64,000 nucleotides of DNA. It comes from Hippopus hippopus. Taxonomy: Eukaryota; Mollusca; Bivalvia; Cardiida; Cardiidae. The position numbers and the translations under genes were made by a program. The stretch lies in assembly GCA_946811185.2 (NCBI GenBank), contig OX328106.1, forward strand, positions 42,110,311 to 42,174,310, written 5' to 3'. Under the pieces are notes generated by a model. That model was not told where the DNA came from. It saw only the letters and a list, made by a program, of their open reading frames with translations, and did no database searches. This document shows, one piece after another, positions 42,511 through 53,934 of the stretch; position 1 is the stretch's first letter, and each line of letters starts with the position of its first letter.

Positions 42511-42728
42511 CTCAACCCCTTTCCTGCTAAATAAGAAAAATGAAACTTTCAAGCCAATCGTAAAAACCCAACGTTTGCTATTTCAAAAGTATTTTTTTTG
42601 GGGGGGAAAGTATATCTTCCTATCGGACAGTGTAGATCCAAGATCAGACCGCACGTTTTGTGCAGTCTGATCTTGATCTACACTGTCTGTAAAAGGTCCT
42701 TGAGTCGCGCTTAGCAGCCCAATGGTTA
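42511..42728 (-). mobile_element. MITE family A
   Basis: CTCAACCCCTTTCCTGCTAA to AGCAGCCCAATGGTTAA; hairpin with one change (CAGACCGCACGTTTTGTGCA). Confidence 0.9.
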
Positions 42729-43747
42729 AAAAGATCTACTGTAAAACACTCTAAAACGTACCCGTTAGTTTATGGCGTTTGAGCTTGGTGATACGCCACG
42801 TATGACCAGATTCAAATGTGAATGGAAGTTTATCAAGTTTTCTTATATTGGAAGGTCATTTCTGCTTTGTCTTTTCATTTTCACACATAGTTTTACCTTC
42901 TTAAGGTTTTCTTCTTCAAGTATTTCCATGAACTTGAAAGATACCTTGTGGGCATATACGGTACCTTGACTCGTATCTAGAGTCAATAGGACTTAATCGC
43001 CTCATTTTGTCCTGCTCTTACACAATTATTTTTTCTTTACACCCGAGTTGTAATTCAACTACGCCTTACTTGTCCCGTGTCGCAGATTTACAAAGATAGC
43101 CCCAATAACATATAGTATCGAGCCATTGTCCCAGCTCGGAAGAGCAGAACAAATGATATGTGGTGTTTGGACACAGTTCAGACGGGTTACTGAGATAAGG
43201 TCTATTTTCCTTGTCTTATATCAATGGGTTATCGTCAGGGTGGCATACTCAAGCCTGAAATAGCAATGAGCCCAAGACAATTAAATTAGTATTCATTTCA
43301 GACCTAGTTAAAGTCATTGTAGCGGAAGTGACTTGTTTGGTGTTTCGTCAATACGGTGTAAAGGTTTTTTATGTTCGTGAGCATAACTATCCCGTAAAAA
43401 ACGCGACTTACTCTGAATACAAATGCCAAACTAGGCATGCATAAAAACCAACAGCAATCTTGACTTTATTTTGACTATTGAAATCTAAACGGCCAATCTC
43501 TTTTGTTTGGGACAAAGGTAGCGATATTTTGAACACGCGTTAATTGATTTAAATGAGACTAATTAAATTTTAGCCTGATAAATCACTGACAGTACAATTC
43601 TAGACTGACAGGTCGTTACGGAGATTAACAATTAAACAAATTATTCATAAAATTGTGATTTTGGCAACCCGTCTGATTTTTTTTTGGACCCCAGTTTGGC
43701 ATGTAGCGTTTCTAACCGTTGGGGCCTATGCACCATAAATGTGTTCT
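42729..43747. other. low-copy block, no gene seen
   Basis: About 1 kb without a recognised repeat. A 65-residue plus-strand frame (42772-42969) has a hydrophobic middle but no recognised family. Confidence 0.35.
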
Positions 43748-43940
43748 GGGTCCGTATTTATCAATCATTCTTAAGAACGTTCTTCGTCTTGTTCTCCAGA
43801 ATTTTCTAAATGTGAAAGTAACGCAACTTCTGATTGGCTAAACCACTTGGTTTAGCCAATCAGAAGTTGTGTTACTTTCACATTTAGAAAATCTTGGAGA
43901 ATACGCCAAAGAATATTCTTGAGAATGGTTGGTGTTCAAT
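43748..43940. mobile_element. MITE family E, near-perfect palindrome
   Basis: GGGTCCGTATTTATCAATCA at the left. Long arms meet at CTTCTGATTGGCTAAACCAC and TTGGTTTAGCCAATCAGAAG. Unlike the other E copies it is not flanked by recognisable A sequence. Confidence 0.88.
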
Positions 43941-45033
43941 TATTGACTCAATTCAGGAACATCAGCCTCTTGCCCATTAAACATAATAAAGGAAATATCA
44001 ACGGGCAGAGGTTAATGACAACATAAACAGGATAACTAAAAACAAAGCCGCAATTTAAACCAAGACGACAAAATTTTCGACTTGTCCAACTGACGGGGGC
44101 CATTTTTTTATGTTCGTAGAGTAGGGCGGTTTTTTCCAACTATGTTTGCGATATAAATTACAGGATAAGGGTAAGAGAACTACCTTTGCGAATGGGTATT
44201 TTAAGAACAGTGACGCTTGAATCAAAGAAAATCGCATGTAACATGCGATCTGAGGTCTTATTTAGGCTAGCGATACTAGGCCTTTTGACCGTCAGAAGTA
44301 CTTCAAACACTATTGTTATGCTTAGACTCGGAGTCAAAATAGTACATCCAGGTTTCAACATTCTGTTACTGTCTCATCCAAACGATGTGGATCTTATTTA
44401 TCATACTTCCCTATTACTTGTGATGCCAGCTTAACCCTGGTTTGTTTCTGCTCATCAGTGAGCAAATGAGGGACCCAGCGCGCACAGACTTTCCGAAGCC
44501 AAAGGCCTTAGAGTAATATCTGAAAAATACTTGGCGCATGAATGCCTGTTATATCAGCCATATCTAGCACAATACATCGTGCATATTTATTAATTAATGA
44601 TTTTAAGGTGGCAACATTTTTTCCCTTACGGCAGGATGAGGGCAGCCTCCCTTATGGCCATTTTCAATTTACTCCCGACAATCTTTAAAACGCCGAACCA
44701 ATTTCAAACTGTACTGAGCTTTATTGCATCTTTTCGATAAACTTTCTGCAAATCGGCACAAATTTCTACCGAAGGACACCCGAGCTGTGCAGTTTGCAGT
44801 ATACCCTCTGTTCAAACGTAATTTCCAATATATTGAAAGCTATATTTTAAAATGGTGTATGAAAACCACCTGTTCTCAGTGCCGTATGCACGAAGACCAT
44901 GTGTATCGTTTACCTTGACACCAATCCATAGAGGAATATTAACACTAGTGTTGTGTAAAAATCGTAAAAATGCATATGCAGACAAGTTAAACGTGGCTTA
45001 AGTTATAGGATTTCTTGAAAAGGGATCGGATTT
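43941..45033. other. no gene; small B fragment
   Basis: GACGACAAAATTTTCGACTT (about 44063) is a B left-arm scrap. Overlapping 60-82-residue frames on both strands at 43948-44434 have no recognised domain. Confidence 0.35.
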
Positions 45034-46030
45034 GTCTTTGAGAGGGTAGAGAACAGAAACAGGAACAAGACGACAAAATTAGGAGCAGATAAAGGAGAAG
45101 CAGGAATAGGTTGAAGAAAATGAAACAAGGAGTAGGAGCCAGAGCAGGGGGAGACACTAGTGAAGGAGGCGGAGAGGAAGGGAAACAGGAGTTGGTGGAG
45201 GCGGAGAAGAGCAGCAGTAGTAGGTGGGTGACGAGGAGCAGAGGGTGGAAGAAAAGATCCATAAAATATAGAAGTAGGAGAAAAGGTGAGTAACAATATA
45301 AACAGGATAAGGAGACGACAAGGAACCGGAGGAGGAGAATAAGACGAAAAAGGAAAGGGAACGGACTAGTCTTTGAAAGGGTGGAGAACAAGATGGAGGA
45401 GCAGAGGCACGAGTAGGAGAAGAACCAGGAGGAGAACCAGGAGGAGAAGCAGGAACAGTAGGGGAGGGAGCACGTCTAAGAGAAACAGGCAAAGGAAAAG
45501 CAGACGAAGAAGCAGGAACAGTCGAAGAAGAGGCAGGAACAGGAGGAGATGGAGGAAGGACAAGAGGAGGGTATCATGAGGCGGAACGGGAGGAGGAGGA
45601 GCAGGAGATGTGGAAGAATGAGTAGGAGCTAGACAATGAGAAGGTGGTGAGGCAAGGAATCGAAGAACTGAAAGCAGAGGAAGAAAAGTAGAGGGATGAA
45701 TAGATGAGTAGAAGGAATAGGAAAATGGAAAGGAGGATCAGTGGGAAGTGGGTCGCAGAGAGCAGGAGAAGGAAATGTAGGAGAAAGAAGAGCATATAAC
45801 GATGGAGGAGAAAGAAATGATAAGCAGGACAACGAGAAACAGAAGCAGGACTCGGAGAAACAGGTGGCAGAGTGGAAGTGGCAGAAGAAAGAAGGCGAAG
45901 GCGTAACAAAAATAAGCGAAAACGTAGCAGAAGCAGGAGGAGAAGTAGTAGAAACATCAGCATGATGATGAGGAGGAGGAGGAGCAGGAGCTGGAAAAGC
46001 AGGTGAAGGTAAAGAAGCGGGAGCAATCTT
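45034..46030 (+). repeat. ~1-kb purine-rich degenerate array
   Basis: The plus strand is almost entirely A/G with scattered C and T, built from units such as GGAGGAGAAGCAGGAACAGG. Two anchors match the inside of family B: GTCTTTGAGAGGGTAGAGAA (45034) and GTCTTTGAAAGGGTGGAGAA (45369). All overlapping frames here (Arg/Ser-rich on plus; Leu/Pro/Ser-rich on minus) are compositional. Confidence 0.88.
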
Positions 46031-46149
46031 ATACATGAAGATAGGGCAAATATAGAAATCTTAGAAAATCAAAAAGGGTTTAAACGTGAAAACAGAGACT
46101 TTAAAGCGTTGAACTGACGGAATACAGAACAAGTTTAGCTTTAAGAAAC

Positions 46150-46490
46150 AGACTTGTTTCTTTGTTTGTTGTATGGTGTATACGCGGATGGTAACACTAT
46201 ATCATTAAGTTTGTGATGGCCTGTGCACCTATCCATACTTGGCTTGAAATTCCTTTATCAGTACTTTGCTAGATACTATTCCCAAATCACTGAATGCCTT
46301 CCCACATAACCATCGTCGAAATAATGATCAGTGGTGAGATAGGAATAAATCCTGTCGCAATGACTCTCATCTTCCTCATAAAGAAATTGACTGATCTTGG
46401 GATTCTAACCAGCGACCCCTCCGCTGGTCTCAAATCCCGTAAGCTACTGACTGTGCCATCGGGCTCGGCCAAAGAAACAGACAATGGCGT
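46150..46490 (-). mobile_element. SINE, reverse orientation, near full length
   Basis: Tail to head: CACCTATCCATACTTGGCTT, CTTCCCACATAACCATCGTC, GATCAGTGGTGAGATAGGAA, GGATTCTAACCAGCGACCCC, CCGTAAGCTACTGACTGTGC. Confidence 0.82.
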
Positions 46491-46846
46491 GCGTCATAGG
46501 CAAAGTGATTAATGTAAAATCGGACAAGATACTATTTCTGACAAGTTATCATATCCCATCTACTTGACAAAGCATTAAGACCGCGACGTGACGTACCTTG
46601 GTCAAAGGCAATTTTAATCTAATTGAGAAGTCAGCCAATGGTCAAAGCCCCACTTTCAACCCCGATGCAATGCTTCACTAAGAGAAAATTGAATCATCAA
46701 AAAGCAATGACACGCTAGGCCGCGTTCCAAACCGTATCGGATTCTTGCCCACCCAATTTTGAAAAAATTAGTTGGTATTTTCGTTTCGGGAACAACATGA
46801 ACGGAGTCATAAGAAAATAAAACCACTGGACAACGCAGCTTTAACC
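46491..46846. other. no gene seen
   Basis: No repeat or gene recognised. Confidence 0.4.
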
Positions 46847-46968
46847 TTAACTCTTTACCAAACGACAAAATTTTAGACTTTTCCAAACTGAGAGCATCTG
46901 CAGACGACAAATTCAGAATTGGCACAAATTAGCTTTAGGTCTCTGATAGGGTAGAAAACATTGTGGTA
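46847..46968 (+). mobile_element. MITE family B left half, fused to A
   Basis: TTAACTCTTTACCAAACGAC to AGAAAACATTGTGGTAAAAC, then directly family A sequence. Confidence 0.85.
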
Positions 46969-47138
46969 AAACAAGTCAAACAAAATTTTCATGCCAATAG
47001 TAAATAACCCAAACATTGAAATTTCAAAGTTATATTTTTAGGAAAGACATCTACATATCGGACGTTCTGTGCAGTCTGATCTTGATCTACACTGGCCGCA
47101 AAAGCTTCTTGAGTCGCCCTTAGCAGCTTAAATGTTAA
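46969..47138 (-). mobile_element. MITE family A, left arm of hairpin lost
   Basis: CAAACAAAATTTTCATGCCA, then ATCGGACGTTCTGTGCAGTC (outer stem and left inner arm deleted), end TTAGCAGCTTAAATGTTAA. Confidence 0.85.
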
Positions 47139-47324
47139 GAAAATTCCTATCTTCGGTTCAGCAAACCATTTTTGATAATATGAAGGGAAAAGGAGTAATT
47201 TCTCACAACTGTCCTTTGCCATAATGTTCTGAACGTAGCAAAAGACATTTTTACGTTAACAAATCCAAATTAATGTAGGTCATCTCTAGTTTACAAGGTC
47301 TTTTTAAAAAAAAAACTTCTGGTG

Positions 47325-47435
47325 CAAGCCTTTACAAAACGATCAGAAAGACGAAAACTGTTAAAGACATTCTGGTAGAAGGAGAATAATGCTGGTAACC
47401 AGCATTTTCTCCCTTTTCAATTTCATGATTTCTGC
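47325..47435 (-). mobile_element. family B hairpin region
   Basis: GCCTTTACAAAACGATCAGA and hairpin AATGCTGGTAACCAGCATT; the rest lost. Confidence 0.7.
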
Positions 47436-47558
47436 ATTTGAATTAGATCTAGATAGAGAAATGTTTTAAACAACTGAATTACTCATTTCGCAACGAGTAT
47501 TCTTCCTTTTCAGAGGGAAAACCAATCATTTTAGCCGCATAAGTGTTTTCGATTGCAA

Positions 47559-47826
47559 ATGAGCCGTGCTCTGTGAAAAGGGGGTTTAATGCATCTGCAA
47601 AAAAGTATCGTCCGAGGTCAGCCTGGGCAGTCCGCGGAGGCTGACCTTGGTAGAAACTTTTTGCTACTGGTCAATTTTCTGCATGTCAAAGTACCAATCT
47701 TTCTCATGATTCAGTCGGTTGTTAAACAAAATGGATTTTATGCATGCATAATTATATGATTACTTGCTCGGTATAATGCATCACGGAGATGTATGAAACA
47801 AACTTTTGCCAGAGCGAGCTACAAAT
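47559..47826 (+). mobile_element. MITE family C
   Basis: ATGAGCCGTGCTCTGTGAAA to GCCAGAGCGAGCTACAAA; core GTCAGCCTGGGCAGTCCGCG with mismatches. Confidence 0.9.
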
Positions 47827-48029
47827 GCTTTAGGTATGAACAAATTTTAAAGTTCGTGAATGAATAAACCAACTTTTGACATGACGCAGTCAAAATGATT
47901 AATATGAAATTCATTTTCATATTCCAGATGCTTTTTTCACGATTTAAGTCAATTATTATCAATGTATTTAAAGCGTTGACCCCGGGTTAGAGCCACAATC
48001 CATAAGTCTACCATTGACTGTCAGTTTTA

Positions 48030-48258
48030 CACCTTTACCAGAGGATGAAAAAAATATGACTTGTCCAATCTGAAACCATTTGCAGACAACAAATTAAATT
48101 TAGCTTTAAAGGTGGCCTTTGTCTGAAAACAGTTGAAAACCACGGCGGGAAAAGGAGAAAATGCTGGTTACCAGCATTTTCTTCTTTTCCCGCAGTGGTT
48201 TTCAAAACTGTTATTCCTCAGGCTTGTTATAACAGATGATTGTAGAGAGAAGGGTTAA
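48030..48258 (+). mobile_element. MITE family B
   Basis: CACCTTTACCAGAGGATGAA to GAGAGAAGGGTTAA; strong hairpin. Paired arm changes (CCACGGCGGG and CCCGCAGTGG) keep most base pairing. Confidence 0.9.
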
Positions 48259-48386
48259 ACGACAAAGCTTGCTGTTAACGACAGTAGAGTACTAGCACAG
48301 TTAGAAAAACTGATCTTTATTGGCAAAAATCATTATACCAATCTAATAAGGCAATAACGACTTTATACATACAGTGATGACATGCT

Positions 48387-48612
48387 TTAACTCTTTATCA
48401 GAGGGCACAAATTTAGATTTGTCCAAATTGAAATCATTTGCATACTACAAATTAGACTTTGCTCAAATCATACGATTTGTGTTTGAAAGGATAGCTAGCA
48501 TGGTAGGAAAAGATGAAAATGCTGGTTACAAGCATTTTCTCTTTTTTCAAAAATGTTTTCAAAAGCCTTTTTCGTCTTGGTCGTTAGAACGCGGGATTAT
48601 GTGGTAAACACT
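48387..48612 (+). mobile_element. MITE family B
   Basis: TTAACTCTTTATCAGAGGGC to TTATGTGGTAAACACTTA; hairpin AATGCTGGTTACAAGCATT. Confidence 0.88.
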
Positions 48613-49184
48613 TATAGCGTTTGAAGACAACAATACATGTATTTCATCTTGCATCGGGCTGTTTTTGAAAATATTGTAGCCAATACAGACAAAAAAAGAT
48701 TGTCTCAGTAAACAGTGTAGCTAATTATGTATCTAAAAAAAACTAAAAATTGACTCAGAACGGACGACGAATATTGCCCCATATCGATGCCCTGGCTTAT
48801 CGGTCATCTGTGTTTTTTATCACTATATCAAAATTTGAATGATTAAAGGCCATCAACCCAAAATAAAGCCATCTGCACATTACGTACACATCTATGTATT
48901 TGTATTAAACCAGTTTTACTGTTCTATAAAAATAAGCTGGTTTTTTTTTTTATATAAGCTTGGGTTTTAACGATGGCTTTGAATTCACATCTTTATAAAT
49001 CTACACAATGCTCAATATTACGCGAAGTACCGTCGGGCTGTATTCGTTAATCATCGGATCGCAGTCGGTCGAATTCGTGGTAGACTGTAATAAACAAAGA
49101 CACAGGGAACATAGTAAAGTAAAATCATTTCGTTCTAAAACTAAATTTTAAGGTTAGCATGAATATACATGTCCAGCACGGTAG
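48613..49184. other. no gene seen
   Basis: Low-copy AT-rich DNA with a poly-T run near 48940. Confidence 0.4.
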
Positions 49185-49442
49185 GTCACGGTAGATCGGT
49201 TGGTATAATGTACAGGGCTTGAAACCTAGGGGTCATTGGTTCGATTCCGAGCTCAGCAAATTTCTTTTCCAGGATTAATGATAGTGATTCATTCCTATTT
49301 CAGTGCTGTTGATTATTTCGACGATGTTTATTTGGAAAAACCGACAGTGGTTTGGGAAGAATATTGTGGGAAGTACATGCTTTAAAAATAGATAAGAAAG
49401 CATGGACATAACTGACGTAATTTTTGAAAATGGCGCAATACA
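49185..49442 (+). mobile_element. SINE
   Basis: Head GGTAGATCGGTTGGTATAAT and TCATTGGTTCGATTCCGAGC; body AGGATTAATGATAGTGATTC and GAAGAATATTGTGGGAAGTA; tail GAAAATGGCGCAATACACC. Confidence 0.82.
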
Positions 49443-49458
49443 CCACACACACACAAAA
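49443..49458 (+). repeat. (CA)n microsatellite
   Basis: About seven CA units at the SINE 3' end. Confidence 0.8.
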
Positions 49459-49821
49459 AACACATAAAAATAAATGACTATACTTCTTGAACAAGCAATC
49501 TTCTCAAGGAGTCAAAGGTTGGATCTATTACTTTTTACAAAGACTAACGAAAGAGTTAAACCCAAAGCCCGTGTCGTACCACTTTAAAGCAGAAACATTT
49601 CATTATTGGTTAACTTGAAAAGTTTCATGACTGTACTGTATCAAAAAGCCCAGTCGCCCCGTGTTGGCCCCAGTTTGGGGTCCGGAAAATAAAGTGTCGA
49701 TTTTCATCCGTAAGCTAATGCCGCCATTAGGGGGTCCATTATAAGTGATAGCCCGTCTTGTTACTGATATTCATAAGCAATGTCACCCTACCAATCTATA
49801 ATACCCATGGCATTTAAACCC
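49459..49821. other. no gene seen
   Basis: No repeat or gene recognised. Confidence 0.4.
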
Positions 49822-50050
49822 TTAATCCTTTACCACACAATGACGACTTTTGACGACCCTGAGGAAGAAGCCTTTTGAAAACATTGTGGGAAAAGGAGAA
49901 AATGCTGGTAACCAGCATTTTCTCCTTTCCCCACAAAGTTTTCTACCCTACCAAAGAAAAATTGCGTCATTTGAATCACAATGAAATTGTCGTCTGCAAA
50001 TGGTTTCATTTTGGATGGGTCTAAAATTTTGCAGTGTGGTAAAGGATTAA
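49822..50050 (-). mobile_element. MITE family B, full length
   Basis: TTAATCCTTTACCACACAAT to GCAGTGTGGTAAAGGATTAA; perfect hairpin AATGCTGGTAACCAGCATT. The final TTAA is shared with the next A. Confidence 0.94.
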
Positions 50051-50251
50051 CCTGCTACATAACTCAAAAGAAACTTTGAAGCCGATAGTAAAAATTGGAA
50101 TTTGGCTATTTCAAAGTTTTTTTTTTTTGGAAGGGGGGGGGGATACCTCATCGGACTGTGTAGATCCAAGATCTGACTGCACGTTCTGTGCAGTCAGATC
50201 TTGATCTACACCGTCCGCAAAAGGCCACTGAGTGTAGCAGCCTAAGGGTAA
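50047..50251 (-). mobile_element. MITE family A abutting B
   Basis: TTAACCTGCTACATAACTCA to GTGTAGCAGCCTAAGGGT. Hairpin GTCAGATC/GATCTGAC with paired changes; poly-T/poly-G run at about 50120-50140. Confidence 0.88.
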
Positions 50252-50345
50252 AACCGTTTGGCTGCTTACCGGGACTCAGTGCGCTTTTGTGGACAGTGTA
50301 GATAAAGATGAGACTGCACAAAACATACAGTCAGCTTTTAGTTTT
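50248..50345 (+). mobile_element. family A, degenerate
   Basis: CCGTTTGGCTGCTTACCGGG, GTGGACAGTGTAGATAAAGA. The hairpin right arm is lost. Confidence 0.65.
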
Positions 50346-50849
50346 ACCCGGTTCAATATGGTGATTTTTGTCTCTGCGAAAAGGACATGAAGTGTCAAAA
50401 TCTTTGTTTTTATGATTGGCTGGAGTTTCCATGAAACCCTTTTAACACCAAATATATAAATTAGACCATCTTCAATGGCTAAAAATACAATCCACCGAAA
50501 CTTGGAACGATCTTTATCTTATAGGCCTGACCGAAAAAGCGGACGGTATAGATAAAAATATCAAGCTGCACCTTCTGAGAGATCCACCTTCTGATGAGTG
50601 CACGGGCCGCCGGGATATAGTTTTTTTATTTTTGTTTTTTACCATTTCTAAATTCCACAGACAGATGCCGAAGCAATTTTTTTCGCGAAAATAGAAAGGA
50701 AGGAATACACTTTTTCCATTTCCCTGAAAGTGCTTTCAAACCAGACGAAATTAAAAAAAGAATACAAAATATGTTCATGGTATTATTTGGTATTTGGATA
50801 AGGCTTTGCAGAGCGTTGCCAAAGAAAACTTCCACGTGTTGTTCACCGT
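50346..50849. other. no gene; faint A traces
   Basis: GCGGACGGTATAGATAAAAA near 50539 may be an old A stem. Nothing else seen. Confidence 0.35.
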
Positions 50850-50958
50850 CTCCAATAAGGATTTCTACCTTTTCCTAATTTGTGCACCATTTAATTTGTC
50901 GTCTGAAAATGTTTTTATTTTTGATAAGGCTATGATTTTGTCGCCTGGTAAAGCCACT
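50850..50958 (-). mobile_element. family B, right half, degenerate
   Basis: GTGCACCATTTAATTTGTCG, TCTGAAAATGTTTTTATTTT and TTTTGTCGCCTGGTAAAG. Confidence 0.6.
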
Positions 50959-51234
50959 ATCCATGGAAAAAAAAAAATCACTAATGAATGGCAAATTCAA
51001 ATTCAGCTTAGCGACTATAAGCTGGGATTAACGCGAAAAAGTTTTGAAAATTTGTGACACTTTAGTAATATATTTACCCCCAAGAATTTAAATTTCAAAA
51101 GGAATGATCCCATTTCATGTAAATCACACGTCATGGTGAATTCTAATTCTAACCATGCATGGAGTATATTTTGAAAGCCTCAGTAGTGAAGTAATTTGTG
51201 TGTTGGACGCCATGCTGTGTTCCACTGTGATATT

Positions 51235-51445
51235 TTAAACCCTTTACCAAACAAGCACGTGTAAGAAAGATCCTGGGGAAGAAGGCCATTGAAATCATTG
51301 AGAGAAAAGGAGAAAATGCTTGCCACAAGCATTTTCTCCTGTTCTCACAATGTTTTTTACCCTTTAAAGACAAACTCCATCATTTGTGCCACGTTTCATA
51401 TGTCGTCTGCAAGTACTCTCAATTTAGATAAGTCTACAATTCTAG
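51235..51445 (-). mobile_element. MITE family B
   Basis: TTAAACCCTTTACCAAACAA to TAAGTCTACAATTCTAG. Hairpin AATGCTTGCCACAAGCATT pairs despite changes. Confidence 0.85.
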
Positions 51446-51789
51446 TCTTGTACAGTCTTGGTGTTGCGCGTTTCTTGCATCTTGTAAAGTTTTCTGATGC
51501 ACACAGGTGTCAGCTATCATCAATAGATTTGAGTGATTCTTTAAGGATTTAAATACATATAAATGATGAGATAATTAGGGGATTAGTTAAACCGCGTCAC
51601 ACGTAACAGTTGCCGAGTTGCTAAGCAATATTTTTAGACGTCAGTCATAATTATATATAAAAAGAAACTCTGTATATTTTCGGGCAAATATTGACAAGAT
51701 AATTATTTCTTTTACAGTTACCATTAGTGTGCATTATAGCTAGTTTCTGATATCTATAAAATATTGTAAACCCTCTGTATGCATTAGAT
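51446..51789. other. no gene seen
   Basis: Featureless AT-rich DNA before the minisatellite. Confidence 0.4.
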
Positions 51790-53250
51790 ACGACTAGCCT
51801 TTGATATGCATTGATTTTATGACTAGCCATTGGTATACATTACAGTGGCTGGCCATATGTGTGCATATGATATCGGTTGACCTAGTACGCGTTGAATGGC
51901 CTGATCTTGGCTTGCATCAGATATTGCAGGCCCATTTTGTGTATTTAATATGGATGGTCCTTGGTGTGCATCATGTAATGTTGGTTCTTGGTGTGCATCA
52001 TGTAATGTTGGTCCTTAGTGTGAATCATGTATGGATCGTTCTTGGTGTGCATCACGTATAGATGGTCCTTGGTGTGCATCACGTATGGATGGTCCTTGGT
52101 GTGCATCAAATATGGATGGTCGTTGGTGTGCATCACGTATGGATGGTCCTTGGTGTGCATTATGTGCGGTTGGTCCATTGTGTGAATCACGTATGGATGG
52201 TTCGTGGTGTGCATCACGTATAGATGGTCCTTGGTGTGCATCACGTATGGATGGTCGTTGGTGTGCATCACGTATGGTTGGTTCTTGGTGTGCACCATGC
52301 ATGGATGGTCCTTCGTGTGCACCATGCATGGATGGTCCTTGATGTGCACCATGCATGGATGGTCATTGATGTGCACTATGTATGGATGGTCTTTGGTGTG
52401 CATATGTATGGATGGTCCTTGATGTGCACCATGTATGGTTGGTCCTTGTTGTGCACCATGTATGGATGGTCCTTGATGTGCACCATGTACGGATGGTCTT
52501 TGATGTGCACCATGTACGGATGGTCCTTGATGTGCACCATGTATGGATGGTCCTGGGTCTGGAATAGATATGGCTGGCCTATAGAGTACGTTAGATATGA
52601 AAGGCATTGTGTGTACATTATTAATGGCTGGTGTGCTTTAAATATTGCTGGTCTTCGGTGTGGCTAAAAAAATGGCTGGTCAACGACGTGGCTTGAATAC
52701 GACTTGTCCTTCATATGACTCAAATACTGCTGGTCCCTGATATGGTTCAGTTATGGCTGGTCCTTGATTTGGCTCAAATATAGCTTGTCTTTGGTTTATA
52801 TAAATATGAACTTACCTTCGTGTAAAATGAATGTTACTGGCACTTCAGATACATTCAACATGGCTTTGGTATACATCGGATATCCCTCGCCGTTGGTGCC
52901 CATTGAATAATGTTGGCCCTTGTTGAAACTGAATAAGACTTGTCCTTAATTTGTATTACATATAGCTGTATACCTGGTCCTTGGTGCATTAAATTTGTCT
53001 GGCCCTTTGTAAACATTAAACATAACTTGTCATTTGTTTGCATTAAGTATGACTGGTCCTTGGTTTGCATTAAATATTTTTTTTCTGTGAATCAAATATG
53101 GCTGGCCCCTGCTTTTCAGTAAATGTGACTGGATTTTGGTGTGAATTAAATATGGCTAGACTTCTGTTTGTATTAAATATGACTGGTTTTTCGTGTGAAT
53201 GGCCTTTGGTTTGCAGTAAATGTGACTGGTTTATGGTCAAAAGAATTCAA
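51790..53250 (+). repeat. 27-bp minisatellite, ~50 units
   Basis: Units of 27 bp of the type ATGGATGGTCCTTGGTGTGC plus ATCACGT. The central part (51945-52562) is homogeneous. Outer units are old (GGCTGGTCCTTGATTTGGCT and similar) but keep the 27-bp register. Because 27 is divisible by three, several frames stay open on both strands, including 220 codons on the minus strand. This is not evidence for a protein. Confidence 0.93.
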
Positions 53251-53678
53251 GAAAATTGTAATATTGTAGTAGGGTTTCCGAATTGAAATAGTTCATTTTA
53301 TTAATTCAGTTCTTAAAGGGTTAAAAGCCTAATGGTGCAAGTGCTCAACGAAACATAAGAACCGTTTAAAGGATCATATTTCATTGCCCTGGTGCACCTC
53401 GCACTATCAACTGTCTATCTAACGTCATGCACTATGCTTTTATACAAATAGAATAATGCACATTGAATGATTTGTCAAGTTCTAAATGTATATCTTTGGC
53501 TTCTATCGACTCCTACCCCCGTTTTTTATATACAAATTACACCTGACGTTAAAGTCGTATGTGCATAGTATAATTTGATCATTAGCCCCGAAACAAAATC
53601 ATAGCAGAGGACTTTAATATCATCTTTGACAACTGGGTATCATTGATGAATTAAGGTTTAGTAATATTATAACTGAAT
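53251..53678. other. no gene seen
   Basis: No repeat or gene recognised. Confidence 0.4.
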
Positions 53679-53934
53679 ATGAACTGAGCTCTAGCAAAAA
53701 GGGGTTTAATGCAACTCCGTGACGCATTATACCAAGCCCGTTATCACATAATTATAGATCCATAAAATGCATTTTGTCTAACAGCCGACTGAATCATGAC
53801 TTATAATGGTCCTTGGTCATGCAGAAAATTGACTAGTAGCAAAATTTTTCTACCAAGGTCAGTCTGCGCGCACTGCTCAGACTGACCTGGGTCGATACTT
53901 TTTGCAAATGCATTAAACCCAGACCATGACTCAT
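53679..53934 (-). mobile_element. MITE family C
   Basis: ATGAACTGAGCTCTAGCAAA to ACCATGACTCATTAT. Core AGTCTGCGCGCACTGCTCAG is intermediate between C and A forms. Confidence 0.88.

Noticed and set aside
44724..44918. Short frame with CSQCRMHEDH resembling a zinc-binding site
   Set aside because: Too short and isolated; no second half and no homologous copy in the window.
45157..46036. Several Leu/Pro/Ser-rich or Arg-rich frames resembling low-complexity membrane or RS proteins
   Set aside because: They are the two strands of a purine-rich array.
51945..52607. 220-codon repetitive open frame
   Set aside because: Explained by the 27-bp (9-codon) minisatellite, which opens frames on both strands.
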